From Vibrio sp. CAU 1672 (GTDB taxonomy: Bacteria; Pseudomonadota; Gammaproteobacteria; Enterobacterales; Vibrionaceae), in assembly GCF_029223195.1 (NCBI RefSeq), contig NZ_JARHUF010000005.1, positions 62,001-126,000 of the forward strand: a stretch of 64,000 bases of DNA. The letters run 5' to 3'. The notes under the pieces are model-generated. The model saw only the letters and a list, made by a program, of their open reading frames with translations, did not search any database and was not told the DNA's origin. Position 1 is the first letter of the stretch; each line of letters begins with the position of its first letter. A program made the translations under genes and the position numbers. Shown here one piece after another: positions 36,638-46,141 of the stretch.

Positions 36638-37234
36638 ATGAAAAAAATGCTTCCAATTCTGGCAGTGGCTATGGGAACCGCTTTTTCTGCTCACGCAGCA
36701 GAACCAGCAGGTTGGTATCTGGGTCTTGATGGTGTCAAATCTGAAGTGGATGGTGGCTCGCAATCCTTTGATTTCGATATGGGATTTGCGGTTAACCTGG
36801 GTTATGACTTCCAGGTTAGCTCACAATTCGTGACAGGTGTAGAGATCGAGTACATTGACTACGGCAGCCAGAAGATCGGCAGCGGTAAGGCCTTCAATAA
36901 GAACTGGGAAATCATCAGCGTCGATGTTGAAGAAGGTATCACGGCGTTTAATCTGAATATCAGACCTAAATACTACGTATACAACAACTTCTACGTTGGC
37001 GGTATACTTGGTTTCGGTTCAATTGAGTACAGCCAGGAAGCGACTAAATCTGGCTATGAGTCACTGGAACTGATGAGTGAAAGCGACAGCGCAATGAACC
37101 TTGGTTTGGAACTAGGCTATCAGTTTGATTCAGGCTGGCTGGTTCGTGGTGGTGTACGCACCACTTCACCTGAGTTCTTCAACCACGAATTTGATGTGAC
37201 CACAACATTCCTTGGCCTGGGATACAAATTCTAA
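36638..37234 (+). CDS. Small outer-membrane beta-barrel protein
   Basis: A 198-residue protein with a signal peptide (MKKMLPILAVAMGTAFSAHA) followed by alternating amphipathic strands and a C-terminal FLGLGYKF, ending in Phe as is needed for BAM-dependent insertion. Length fits an eight-stranded OmpA/OmpX-like barrel. It starts after TAAGGAATAAAAAA. There is no periplasmic peptidoglycan-binding domain. The role is not known; a strong terminator follows. Confidence 0.85.
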   Translation: MKKMLPILAVAMGTAFSAHAAEPAGWYLGLDGVKSEVDGGSQSFDFDMGFAVNLGYDFQVSSQFVTGVEIEYIDYGSQKIGSGKAFNKNWEIISVDVEEGITAFNLNIRPKYYVYNNFYVGGILGFGSIEYSQEATKSGYESLELMSESDSAMNLGLELGYQFDSGWLVRGGVRTTSPEFFNHEFDVTTTFLGLGYKF

Positions 37235-37628
37235 CGACACACTTGCTTGGGAGCCGCATGGCTCCCTTTGCCTTATTTACCTTACACAGCAAGTCACAGT
37301 ACCCGGTAATATCCCAGAACAACATTATCTGTTGCCTTTTCCTGCCCCCCCCTTAGATAACCTAACACTAATTTCTAAAGCTGGAATACAGTACAGGAAA
37401 TATATGTACAACAAAATGATCGACTGACTCAATTCTTATAGAGAACATTCACTCCAAATAATCAAAGTCAAAAACTAAGATTTACAGTAATTACTTCCTA
37501 GAAGCATTATGTATGTGATTAGGTTAAAATAATGCATAGGGATGAATAATATATAGTCTCGCTTGTTCTCGACACCACTCGAGAGTAACGGCCACCCTGG
37601 CATAGGCTTAATTATAAAAGAGTTATCA
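37235..37628. other. Intergenic region, with terminator
   Basis: 394 bases. The stem GGGAGCC / GGCTCCC (37249-37266) with a short T-run is the terminator. Nothing else recognisable; the sequence becomes AT-rich towards the lipoprotein gene. Confidence 0.6.
37249..37270 (+). terminator. Terminator of outer-membrane protein gene
   Basis: A 7-bp stem GGGAGCC / GGCTCCC, 4-base loop, followed by TTTG. Confidence 0.75.
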
Positions 37629-38192
37629 ATGCAAAAACGAATCGCTTTATGTGTTTCCACACTATCAACCACCTTATTGGCTGGGTGTGCAACGCCCACC
37701 CTCATCCCAAACATCCTAAGTGTAGACCCTAACAATCTTAGCGAACAACAAGCTATTCTTATCGTATCCACAGCAGCCGATGAAACCTGTACTTCCTTTT
37801 CATCAGCCATAGTTATCAAGGAATCCAATCAACCTCCTACTCTGCTATCCAGCATTGGTACGATGCAACTGAATAACAGCTTTGTTAAAAGCGATTTTAA
37901 AGGCGAATATGCCAAAGTTTATTCAACAATTATAAAGCCTGGAGAATATGATTTTTGGTTACAATCTCAAAACCCATACTTCGAATTTACCGATCCTCTT
38001 TTAACATCCTCTTTCACACTAGAGCCAGGAGAAATTAAATATGTAGGAGAAATACACTCTGATGGCTGTAATTCTCTCACAATTACCGCGAATAATAAAA
38101 GCGAACGCGATATTAATTTCTTAAAGTCACTGCAGCCGAAACTGGATACCAAAGCAGTGTCAATTGAGCCGTTAAAAATCATCATGAAGTAA
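37629..38192 (+). CDS. Putative lipoprotein of unknown function
   Basis: A 187-residue protein from the ATG at 37629: a lipoprotein signal ending in the lipobox LLAGC (Cys21), then a mature domain with predicted beta strands (QAILIVSTAADETCTSFSS, GEYDFWLQSQNPYF). A longer frame from 37563 would place the signal internally. The sequence is AT-richer than neighbours, which may mean recent acquisition. I do not recognise the family. Confidence 0.65.
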   Translation: MQKRIALCVSTLSTTLLAGCATPTLIPNILSVDPNNLSEQQAILIVSTAADETCTSFSSAIVIKESNQPPTLLSSIGTMQLNNSFVKSDFKGEYAKVYSTIIKPGEYDFWLQSQNPYFEFTDPLLTSSFTLEPGEIKYVGEIHSDGCNSLTITANNKSERDINFLKSLQPKLDTKAVSIEPLKIIMK

Positions 38193-38324
38193 CCAGATAT
38201 AATTAACAATACTCTAAAGACCAACAGGCTTTAACTATAGATACTCGATCACATCAGTGACCGAAAACCTCACATTTAAGATACGAGTTTAAACCTGCAG
38301 GAAGATTACTCTAACAGGCAAAGC

Positions 38325-38355
38325 AAAAAGGCCCGGTATTTCTACCGGGCCTTTT
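38325..38355 (-). terminator. Terminator of first tRNA cluster
   Basis: A 13-bp stem AAAAGGCCCGGTA / TACCGGGCCTTTT with a 4-base loop, just downstream of tRNA-Gly on the minus strand. Confidence 0.92.
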
Positions 38356-38362
38356 CTGAATC

Positions 38363-38438
38363 TGGAGCGACACACGAGGTTCGAACTCGTGACCTCAACC
38401 TTGGCAAGGTTGCGCTCTACCAACTGAGCTAGTGTCGC
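38363..38438 (-). tRNA. tRNA-Gly (GCC)
   Basis: A 76-nt cloverleaf with encoded CCA; the anticodon loop CTTGCCAAG gives GCC. It is the last of three tRNAs read from 38700 towards 38363. Confidence 0.96.
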
Positions 38439-38441
38439 AAA

Positions 38442-38515
38442 TGGAGGCGCGTCCCGGAGTCGAACCGAGGTCCACGGATTTGCAATCCGCTGCATAGCCA
38501 CTCTGCCAACGCGCC
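38442..38515 (-). tRNA. tRNA-Cys (GCA)
   Basis: A 74-nt cloverleaf with encoded CCA; anticodon GCA; acceptor stem GGCGCGT pairs with ACGCGCC. Closely similar to E. coli tRNA-Cys. Confidence 0.96.
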
Positions 38516-38613
38516 TTCGATAGTTGTTTGATGCTGCCTGGGCCGGATTTGATGGTCCGACACTCGGCCGGCCAGCCTGAGGCGAGATTTTATATCTCAC
38601 ACATCGCTTTTGA

Positions 38614-38700
38614 TGGTGCCCCGGGCCGGACTTGAACCGGCACAGCGCGAACGCCGAGGGATTTTAAATCCCTTGTGTCTACCAATTCCACCACCAGGGC
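38614..38700 (-). tRNA. tRNA-Leu (UAA)
   Basis: An 87-nt class II tRNA with a long variable arm and encoded CCA; the anticodon loop gives TAA. First in the Leu-Cys-Gly transcription unit; absent from the second copy at 44.4 kb. Confidence 0.96.
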
Positions 38701-38933
38701 AACGCAAATCTTTGCGATGGTAACACCATCCCGATACCTATAGGGGGAGTATCGAGCCCCCACGACCTGCGCCGCGAGAACGAGGCGTACTTTAACCGAT
38801 AGAGAAAAGCCGTCAATAGAAAATTTAATTTAATTGATTCAACTGCTTAAAAACCGATCCCAGCAGCATAAATAGCGCGCAATCAGAACATAAGCTGGCC
38901 ACCCTATTACTTGGCAACAGGGTGGCAAAAAGC

Positions 38934-41777
38934 TCAGAACAGGCTGGTTATTCCGATATAAAACTTATCTTTACCCAATTTTTCATCAAAACCATGGGCG
39001 TAGCCCAGTGTTATTGGCACGGTATAACCATAACCCAGTTTTGCTTCGACGGTTAACTCTGTTCCTGCGCCTGTAAGCTGGTTTCTGGACTGGTTTTTGC
39101 CCCAGACGGAACCTGAATCAACAAACACTGACGCCGATATATCTCCAAGCCCTACCGGGTATAAACTCCAGTTCTGTTCAACCCGCCCTAACCAGGTGCG
39201 CGCACTCAGTCGCTGAGTAGCATAACGATGGCCTCGTTGTGCCGATTCGTCATAACCTCTCAATGCCTGGGTATCACGGCCAAACAGAGCAGTTTCCTGT
39301 TCCAGATCATTGCCTCCCAGACGGAACGCCTTGGCTTTGTCATCAGCGTAACCACCGGCGATTCGCATGGTTAGTGTAGTTCTGCCGGGTAAATCCCAGG
39401 TCATGTTCCACTGCCCCTGATACTTTGCTCCTTGATAATCACCGTGAAACAAATCATTGGTTTCGGCCACCAGATCAGCATAATGTCCCCAGGCCACCCC
39501 CGGAACATTGAGATAGAACTCGCGATTATCGAATGCTAACGCTAAACCGGAGAGCGTTTCCTCGCGGTCAACGTATGACTTAGCAGCAAACTCTGGCGCT
39601 TTGATTTCGCGGCTGCTGTCCCAGAATACGCCCGCGTTCAGGCTCAGTTTATCTTCAAACACATTGTAAATATTACTGCGCTGGAGCAATGCACTGTCAT
39701 CCCGCTCGATACGGAACGTCTCCCTACCCTGCTCAGTAAAAGTTGAAAACGAATGGCTGCGCTCCAGTTGAACTAACCAACGGTTATCATAGGCATATTG
39801 TATGTTATAGCCAGCTATGTCGTTTTTACTGTCCCACGAAGCACTTACTACATAATTGTGCCTGCCGAGGGCATCCGAGCCGTTGGTTGCAGCCCCGATG
39901 AGGGTTTGCTGGTCGTCCGAGGCCCAAATTGGCAACCAGGTACGGGGACGCAGGGTTGACCAGGGACTGTAAACTTCAGGCACAGATTTGCTGGCACTGT
40001 TTTGTACCGGATCCGGGTAATTGAAACGGCCATCCTGAGTGCTGATATCAAACTCAGCGATAGCCTGCGGAGTTTCGATAGCTCGAATCGTATAACCATC
40101 GGCATCATACGACTGATAAACCAGCCCGAGGCCTTTCTGCCACTGTGGCATGAAGGCACCGCCTACCTCCTGAGTGACTTTGCTGATCATGCCGGAATCC
40201 AGATCAAGACTGTAGATATTATAGACACCATCATAATCTGCACTGTATAGCACCTTACTGTCAGACCAATAGACCGGATTGTTTTCCGTCGCCTTTGAGT
40301 CGGTTAATCCCGTCCACTGGTAGGTTTCCAGATCCAACTGCTCCAGGTTCCAGCCCTGCTGAGGACGTTTGATGCTGGCAACAAGCGATTTTCCGTCGGC
40401 AGCCACGTCAAAACCACCCAGCACAACATCGGTATCTCCGTGCCATAGCCTTTGCTTATCCGTTTTATCCCGGCTGTTCAGCAGCCAGAGCTCACTCAGT
40501 CCGTCCACTTTTTTACTTGCAATAACGTATGGTGTTGCTTTAAGCCAGCGGACTTTTCTGAATCTTTCCTGCTGCGTGATCTGCGTCCATACTCCCTGTT
40601 GCAAAAGATACAAATCGGCAAATACTCTCCCATCGATATAGGGATTGAGACGTGAGACCATTAACCCGTTGGTGTCACTGTAATCCATCGCGATGATGTT
40701 TTTTTCATTGCTGACCGTTGACCAAGAAAACTGTCTAGCCGATGGCTGGGCCTGCACGGAAAGGCGCTGGATTTCACGTCTGTCTTCACCATTATTTACA
40801 TCGACCAGCAGCCCCACTGTACTGCTCGCAGTAACCTGCTGGAACGGTGTGGTAACAATTGCCTCACCACTGACTGTCTGAGAGCGCATCTGACTGATTT
40901 GTTCTTTAAAACGATCATCCAGATACAGCTGGAAATCCGCCCATAGCTCTGTGAAGTTCTTGCCGAAAGACTGTTCAGCGGTTTTCTGTAACAGGAAGAA
41001 AGGCAGTAGCTTGCTGCTGTATTGCGTCAGGAAAACCTGCAGTTTTTCTTCACCATAAGTTTCCGACAAGTACTCAACAAAGTAAGCGCCATATAAGTAG
41101 TTATAGCCTAACGGGAGCTCCCGGGTAGCAACCGCGACTTGATCCAGATCTTTGATATTTCCGGAAACAACCTCCATGCGCATTTCCATCGCATAAGTAC
41201 TTCCCTGCAGCCGGCCGTAACCGAGCTGTTTGTTAGTTTCCAGGTAAACCGCCAGGCCCTCCAACAAAAACGAAGGGGTTAATGCATGAGGAAACAACAG
41301 CATGTTCCGACCAAATACCTTCCGCAGAGCGCTGACCGATCCCGTCCCCATTTCCATATGCAGGATATGAGCGTACTCATGGCGGATAAGGGTATGCAGC
41401 CATTCATCATTGTTTTCCAAACTGTTGATATCTTCCGGCGGGCTCATAATAAGGCGGATTTGTGCGAACGGCAGCGGCGTTGCCCAGCCATTGGAGTAGT
41501 CGAACTCATCGACCAGTACGAGTTCTGTCTTTGCTGCGGGAACAACGCCAAAAAATCCGGCCAGTTCGGAATGAACCTGTTCCGCAATATCCAGCGCCCG
41601 GCTGGCCTGTGCCTCATGCCCCTGTCTGAAACTTACATTAAAGTGCTCAGTTTCCTGAGTTAACCAGACATCATTTTTTCGATCCCACGCAACTGGCTCT
41701 GCAGTTACGACAGGACTGAACAGTGTACTGCCAGCGATGGCCCCGGCGATTGATAATGTTAATACGGCATGTTTCAT
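38934..41777 (-). CDS. Metallopeptidase / beta-propeller / outer-membrane barrel fusion
   Basis: A 947-residue exported protein from the ATG at 41777; a longer frame adds 24 residues before the signal peptide. Residues 35-330 resemble a gluzincin (MA-clan) peptidase: HEYAH at 133-137 and a third Glu in LLEGLAVYLE (Glu173). A TolB-like propeller follows (about 340-600), and the C-terminal third (about 640-947) is a BamA/surface-antigen-like barrel, with the typical LRGYDE and VFVDSGSVWG features and a terminal Phe. The active site would face the periplasm or exterior from the outer membrane. It may cleave surface or extracellular proteins; substrate unknown. Confidence 0.82.
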   Translation of the reverse strand: MKHAVLTLSIAGAIAGSTLFSPVVTAEPVAWDRKNDVWLTQETEHFNVSFRQGHEAQASRALDIAEQVHSELAGFFGVVPAAKTELVLVDEFDYSNGWATPLPFAQIRLIMSPPEDINSLENNDEWLHTLIRHEYAHILHMEMGTGSVSALRKVFGRNMLLFPHALTPSFLLEGLAVYLETNKQLGYGRLQGSTYAMEMRMEVVSGNIKDLDQVAVATRELPLGYNYLYGAYFVEYLSETYGEEKLQVFLTQYSSKLLPFFLLQKTAEQSFGKNFTELWADFQLYLDDRFKEQISQMRSQTVSGEAIVTTPFQQVTASSTVGLLVDVNNGEDRREIQRLSVQAQPSARQFSWSTVSNEKNIIAMDYSDTNGLMVSRLNPYIDGRVFADLYLLQQGVWTQITQQERFRKVRWLKATPYVIASKKVDGLSELWLLNSRDKTDKQRLWHGDTDVVLGGFDVAADGKSLVASIKRPQQGWNLEQLDLETYQWTGLTDSKATENNPVYWSDSKVLYSADYDGVYNIYSLDLDSGMISKVTQEVGGAFMPQWQKGLGLVYQSYDADGYTIRAIETPQAIAEFDISTQDGRFNYPDPVQNSASKSVPEVYSPWSTLRPRTWLPIWASDDQQTLIGAATNGSDALGRHNYVVSASWDSKNDIAGYNIQYAYDNRWLVQLERSHSFSTFTEQGRETFRIERDDSALLQRSNIYNVFEDKLSLNAGVFWDSSREIKAPEFAAKSYVDREETLSGLALAFDNREFYLNVPGVAWGHYADLVAETNDLFHGDYQGAKYQGQWNMTWDLPGRTTLTMRIAGGYADDKAKAFRLGGNDLEQETALFGRDTQALRGYDESAQRGHRYATQRLSARTWLGRVEQNWSLYPVGLGDISASVFVDSGSVWGKNQSRNQLTGAGTELTVEAKLGYGYTVPITLGYAHGFDEKLGKDKFYIGITSLF

Positions 41778-42352
41778 AGTGTTGTTTTGGGCTTCCTGAC
41801 AACTGACTGATCTAAAAGCCAAACATACACTGTTCTGTTTGCTAATCATATCATGACTTTGTATAGGTTTGTCATGAATCCATACACCAGAGTACCAGCT
41901 AAGCTTCGCGCCTACCTGATTACTTTACGCTTGAACAAAACCCGACAAGAAAACACCAGAATTTAACTTTAAGCAAGCTGGCTAACATTTTAGGCACTGA
42001 GCAGCAATACAACCGATCTTTGGCGCTTCACTCACACAGGAAATATGGGCAAAAAAATCGCCAATTGGTAGCAAGAAGGTTTTGAGAGGCAGATTAATTA
42101 AAAAAATCACAACATGCTGAAAGTGTTCAGATTAACTCCGTCACGGCAAAATAGCAGAATGGCAAGACGCTCAGTCAACACGGCCCCAATTGGATTTTCT
42201 CTCTGAACCGGGGTGGTCAATCATTAAAAAGGGCGTGAAGAAAAAAAGCAAAGACAGCCATTCCCATTACAACACTGAAAAGCTGATCTTTGATTTTAAC
42301 AACGAGTAGATAATGGGCCAGAAACCTCGCCCATTATCTATAAAAGCCTCGT
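41778..42352. other. Intergenic region upstream of peptidase/barrel gene
   Basis: 575 bases without a plausible gene. It contains the promoter of the peptidase gene and the end of the DUF3360 transcript. No terminator hairpin is obvious. Confidence 0.45.
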
Positions 42353-43807
42353 TTAACCTAATAGCGCAGGTATGCCGGGCAGTTGTCCAACCAGCGCCAG
42401 AGCACCGACACAAACTATCACGGCCGCCGCTGGGATGAACAGCTTGTCTGTGCGAGACAACGACTCCGCGCGTTCCTTGTTACCGATCAGGCCTAGGTTA
42501 TCGAGCAGCATAGTCAGCGCCCAACCAAATACCGGGTTAACCAAGGCACAGGCAAACATACAGATACCAGCGCTTTGCGAGTTACGCGAACATTTCACCA
42601 TCTGCATTCCGGCCTCAAGCAAAGGCAAGAACACACCGACTAATAGTGCAACGCGCAGAACCGGTTCCCACATCGCAAGATCCATTGGATAACCGAGCAC
42701 TGCTGCTACTACACACAGTAAACCCGTTAGCAATGCACCACCTGGGATCGGACGCTTGGCAATTGCAGCAGGGATCATGTAAGTGCCCCATGACGAAGCC
42801 AGGTTACCCCCGCCAAGACCCGCACCAATCATCTGACGAATAGAGCACACAGCCATTGTGTCATCAACATTCATCAGCGCGCCTTTCGCACTTTTAGGGT
42901 AATTAAGTTCCTGGAATACTCGGTGACCCAGAAAATCCGGAGACCACATAGCAACCGCAAGAATGGCAAAAGGAATCACAGCCACATAATGTTCTAACTG
43001 AGGCCATCCTAGTTGCCAGCCAGTGTTTTCGCCCCACCAGAAGAACGGACTCATGTTAGGTAGACCAGGCTCAGTCACAAACTCAAATGGCACACCCATG
43101 ATATAGGCAACCACTCCGGCAATGACTGAGCAAAGCGGAATCGCCAGCCAGCGTTTTTCTACTTTGGCAAGGTAAGCATAAATAACAATGGTTGTAAGAA
43201 TAACAATGAAAGAAACAGCATCCAGGCCTGAACTTACCGACCAGGATTCAAATTTGTTTAACTGACCAATCAGTCCGACCGCCCCAAGATATATTAATAA
43301 CCCGCCGCGGACCCCCTCACCGGTTAAGTTCACTAACCGGGAACCACCTTTGGTGGCACTTAATATTAAACCAAACACCCCGACCATAATCCCTAACGCT
43401 AACGGATGGCCTCCGGCGGCGGCAATTAATGGTATCAGCGGGATCATTGGCCCATGCGTCCCGGCCAGATTAGATAACGGATTTAAAATTGCAGAAAAGA
43501 AAATGACAAAAATGAGCCCTGCAATTAACAGTTCGAAACGCACATTTTCTGCGACGAACTCTTGTGACAGGCCAAACTGTGCGGCAAATGCAGCAACCAT
43601 GGCAGTAACCATCACAACTTTACCGATTGTTGCCGCAAGGGCCGGCACCCAGTCCTCGATCTCAATACCAAAGTCACGGAAAGGCAAATGCACTCGCCAG
43701 CGCTTCAGATCCATAATAGAGAGCTCATGCTCTAAATAAGCAGTCCTGGATTCAAAATCACTGGCTTTTCTGCGGCGCTGTTTGTAGGTCTGTTGATCTA
43801 CACTCAT
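42353..43807 (-). CDS. DUF3360-family membrane transporter-like protein
   Basis: A 484-residue protein with about 12 membrane helices and a charged N-terminal stretch of ~50 residues. It matches DUF3360, a Vibrio-rich family with an arrangement resembling the SulP/uracil-xanthine permease fold (GTHGPMIPLIPLIAAAGGHP and GAGLGGGNLASSWGTYM are the glycine-rich substrate-site-like segments). No transported compound is known. It has no partner genes and is flanked by the tRNA duplications. Confidence 0.78.
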   Translation of the reverse strand: MSVDQQTYKQRRRKASDFESRTAYLEHELSIMDLKRWRVHLPFRDFGIEIEDWVPALAATIGKVVMVTAMVAAFAAQFGLSQEFVAENVRFELLIAGLIFVIFFSAILNPLSNLAGTHGPMIPLIPLIAAAGGHPLALGIMVGVFGLILSATKGGSRLVNLTGEGVRGGLLIYLGAVGLIGQLNKFESWSVSSGLDAVSFIVILTTIVIYAYLAKVEKRWLAIPLCSVIAGVVAYIMGVPFEFVTEPGLPNMSPFFWWGENTGWQLGWPQLEHYVAVIPFAILAVAMWSPDFLGHRVFQELNYPKSAKGALMNVDDTMAVCSIRQMIGAGLGGGNLASSWGTYMIPAAIAKRPIPGGALLTGLLCVVAAVLGYPMDLAMWEPVLRVALLVGVFLPLLEAGMQMVKCSRNSQSAGICMFACALVNPVFGWALTMLLDNLGLIGNKERAESLSRTDKLFIPAAAVIVCVGALALVGQLPGIPALLG

Positions 43808-44407
43808 GTAAACTCCAAATAATTAACATTTATATGCACTATGATCACTATTAATATAATTATCACCAAGAGATATATCATAGGAGTGAAACATTCATAC
43901 ATATACAGAAATGTTTTTTGACACATCTCTCATTAATCATTTGGGAATATAAATCAAATGCACATAACAAAGTTTGATATATTGGAAAACCTTCCATTAA
44001 CCATACGGTATAATTTGATGGTAAAATCATCATTGATTTAATTGAAAAAAATACTGACTACAATGATAAAGGAGCTAAATTACCACACCCAAATCTCGCC
44101 TTGTTAATTCCATTAACATAAAGGTAACTTCGATGTATGGCATGATCTGTATTTCATAAGTACTTTCACCAGCCCAATTTAATAGGCCATACACCGCATA
44201 AACATCTTGCATCCTTCCGGCGAGAGCGAAAACTGAATACCTTATTAAGCAAAAGAGATAGCAGGAGGCAAGGCCTACGATATAAAGAATGAATGGTAAT
44301 AGCAGCTTGTGGGAAAGGCCGATGTCTTTCTACTTTGTCGATGTTTCTGGATGGGACAGGAAAAAAAAGTAAAAAGCCCCGACATTTCTGTCGGGGCTTT
44401 TCGAAAC
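43808..44407. other. AT-rich intergenic region between DUF3360 gene and second tRNA pair
   Basis: About 600 bases without a plausible gene. A short inverted repeat (GATG / CATC, near 44018-44031) and the tRNA terminator near the right end are the only structures seen. Confidence 0.45.
44372..44402 (-). terminator. Terminator of second tRNA cluster
   Basis: A 13-bp stem AAAAGCCCCGACA / TGTCGGGGCTTTT, 4-base loop, just after the tRNA-Gly 3' end. Its sequence differs from the terminator of the first cluster. Confidence 0.92.
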
Positions 44408-44483
44408 TGGAGCGACACACGAGGTTCGAACTCGTGACCTCAACCTTGGCAAGGTTGCGCTCTACCAACTGAGCTAGTGTCGC
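44408..44483 (-). tRNA. tRNA-Gly (GCC), second copy
   Basis: A 76-nt cloverleaf identical to the copy at 38363-38438; anticodon GCC. Confidence 0.96.
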
Positions 44484-44486
44484 AAA

Positions 44487-44560
44487 TGGAGGCGCGTCCC
44501 GGAGTCGAACCGAGGTCCACGGATTTGCAATCCGCTGCATAGCCACTCTGCCAACGCGCC
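44487..44560 (-). tRNA. tRNA-Cys (GCA), second copy
   Basis: A 74-nt cloverleaf identical to the copy at 38442-38515; anticodon GCA. Confidence 0.96.
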
Positions 44561-44800
44561 TTTGTTACGCTCTTTGGGGTCTCCCCCGTTGCGTTGGCTG
44601 CTACTTTACGGATCCTGGGCTGAGAGTCAAACACAAATCGTATTTTTTTGGTTTGACTGCTTCGTTTTAAGCCAAAACGGTGTCAAATTCAGCAAAAGCA
44701 ATAACTTTTACCCAGCCAAACCGCGCGCTCCCTGGCCCCGTATAGATCACAAACTGCCTCATCACTGAGGCAGTTTGTCTAACAACACAGGTTGATGTGT

Positions 44801-45973
44801 TTAAACCATGGTCGGATCAGGTTCCAGCCCCATCAACTGTCGGCCCAAGATTTGTGCACACACATCGTAGTCAGTGTAGGCGTGCGCCCCCGTCATATGT
44901 GAATCCCTGAACAGGCGCTGCGCTTCGTTATCGCTGAACCAGGCCATACCTCCGGATACATCAAACAAACGATCGACACTTTCGATACACATTTTTACTG
45001 CATACGCCTGGTTAGTACGCCAATACGCTAAAGTGTCTGGCGATGGGTACTCATGACGCTCACCATGTTCTTTGTGATCCTGCCAGGTTTTTTCCAGCAT
45101 AGCGCGGGCAGCAAACACCTGATGGGTAGACTCGGCAAGACGCATCAGTGCCGGTGTCGCCACACCAACGTTCGCCCCGGTGTAGGCGCGGACGCGATTT
45201 TTCTGTCGCTCCTGAAAAACTTCCAGCATACGCTCTGCAATGCCCAGGCTGATCGCGGCGAAACCACAGGCAAAGTATGGACGGTACGGTGTGTAGAAGA
45301 TATCACTGTCCGGATACAGACCAAACCCGGCAGAACTCCCTTCCATCATACCTTTGGCAGTTTCGATGCGGTGCTCTGGAATAAAGACGTCTCTTAACAC
45401 CAGGGTTTTGGTGCCACTCGATTTCATACCTGCTGCGTACCAGTCGTCTTCAATCTTGTATTGATGACGAGGCACCACGCCAAAGCAATACACTTTATTG
45501 CCCGCTTCATCGAAACGATTAAAGCCTAAGATGGCCCAGTCAGCATGATCACAGCCACTACTCCAACGCATGTCACCATTAAAGATCACCCCACCTTCGG
45601 TTTCTTCAATTTGGCCAAATGGTGCAATGCTACTGCTAGCCGTTGCTTCTGGATCGGTGCCCCAGAACTCATCTTGAGCCTGTTTGGAGAACATCGCCAT
45701 TTGGTGGCTGTGGGTCGCCAGCAAACTTGCCCCCCAGGCAGTACCGCCACAGGCTCCCGCCAGTGCAGCGACACAATCGGTAAACTCAGGCAGTGATATC
45801 TCCATTCCGCCATAGACTTTCGGCTGGAATGCACGGAAAAAACCAATCTCTCTTAAAAGGCGAATATTTTCCTCTGGGGGCGTGCGATCTTTCTCTGCCT
45901 GCGCCGCATTATCAGCGATAGTAGGAAGTATGGTTTGAAGCTTTTCTAATAGTGGATTAGGTTTTTTCATCAT
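44801..45973 (-). CDS. Flavin-dependent monooxygenase, 4-hydroxyphenylacetate 3-hydroxylase oxygenase (group D)
   Basis: A 390-residue protein of the acyl-CoA dehydrogenase fold, as in group D two-component flavin monooxygenases such as Acinetobacter C2 and HsaA. It uses reduced FMN or FAD from a separate reductase to hydroxylate a phenol ortho to the OH. Motifs include FFRAFQPKVYGG, MRWSSGCDHADW and MKSSGTKTLVLRD. The E. coli oxygenase HpaB is a different branch of this fold, so this gene replaces HpaB. The reductase HpaC lies 14 kb away, at the other end of the cluster. AAAGGA precedes two adjacent ATGs (45973 and 45970); either may be used. Confidence 0.82.
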   Translation of the reverse strand: MMKKPNPLLEKLQTILPTIADNAAQAEKDRTPPEENIRLLREIGFFRAFQPKVYGGMEISLPEFTDCVAALAGACGGTAWGASLLATHSHQMAMFSKQAQDEFWGTDPEATASSSIAPFGQIEETEGGVIFNGDMRWSSGCDHADWAILGFNRFDEAGNKVYCFGVVPRHQYKIEDDWYAAGMKSSGTKTLVLRDVFIPEHRIETAKGMMEGSSAGFGLYPDSDIFYTPYRPYFACGFAAISLGIAERMLEVFQERQKNRVRAYTGANVGVATPALMRLAESTHQVFAARAMLEKTWQDHKEHGERHEYPSPDTLAYWRTNQAYAVKMCIESVDRLFDVSGGMAWFSDNEAQRLFRDSHMTGAHAYTDYDVCAQILGRQLMGLEPDPTMV

Positions 45974-46099
45974 CGATTCCTTTTGAACGTTAGCCTTGTT
46001 GTATTTGTTAAGTTAGGCAGCTGATGACTAGTATGAGCAAAGGAGGCCGCTGGTTAAATGGATGTTACACCCGTTCACTTGTACTTTTCGCAGATTTAA

Positions 46100-46111
46100 C
46101 TAATATGTTAA
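46100..46111. promoter_or_regulatory. Candidate HpaR-type operator upstream of hpaA
   Basis: CTAATATGTTAA is one base from the palindromes found upstream of hpaH. It lies 30 bases before the AraC-regulator start codon and in the divergent promoter region of the monooxygenase gene. Confidence 0.4.
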
Positions 46112-46141
46112 ATGTCATTTTAAAGAATAAGGCGGCGTTGA

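Noticed and set aside
44166..44546. 126-residue minus-strand frame
   Set aside because: It runs through the tRNA-Gly and tRNA-Cys genes and their terminator; same kind of artefact as at 38289-38600.
38362..44562. Genomic island inserted at a tRNA gene
   Set aside because: The direct tRNA repeats suggest it, but there is no integrase, and the enclosed genes are Vibrio-typical. Duplication of the tRNA pair is simpler.
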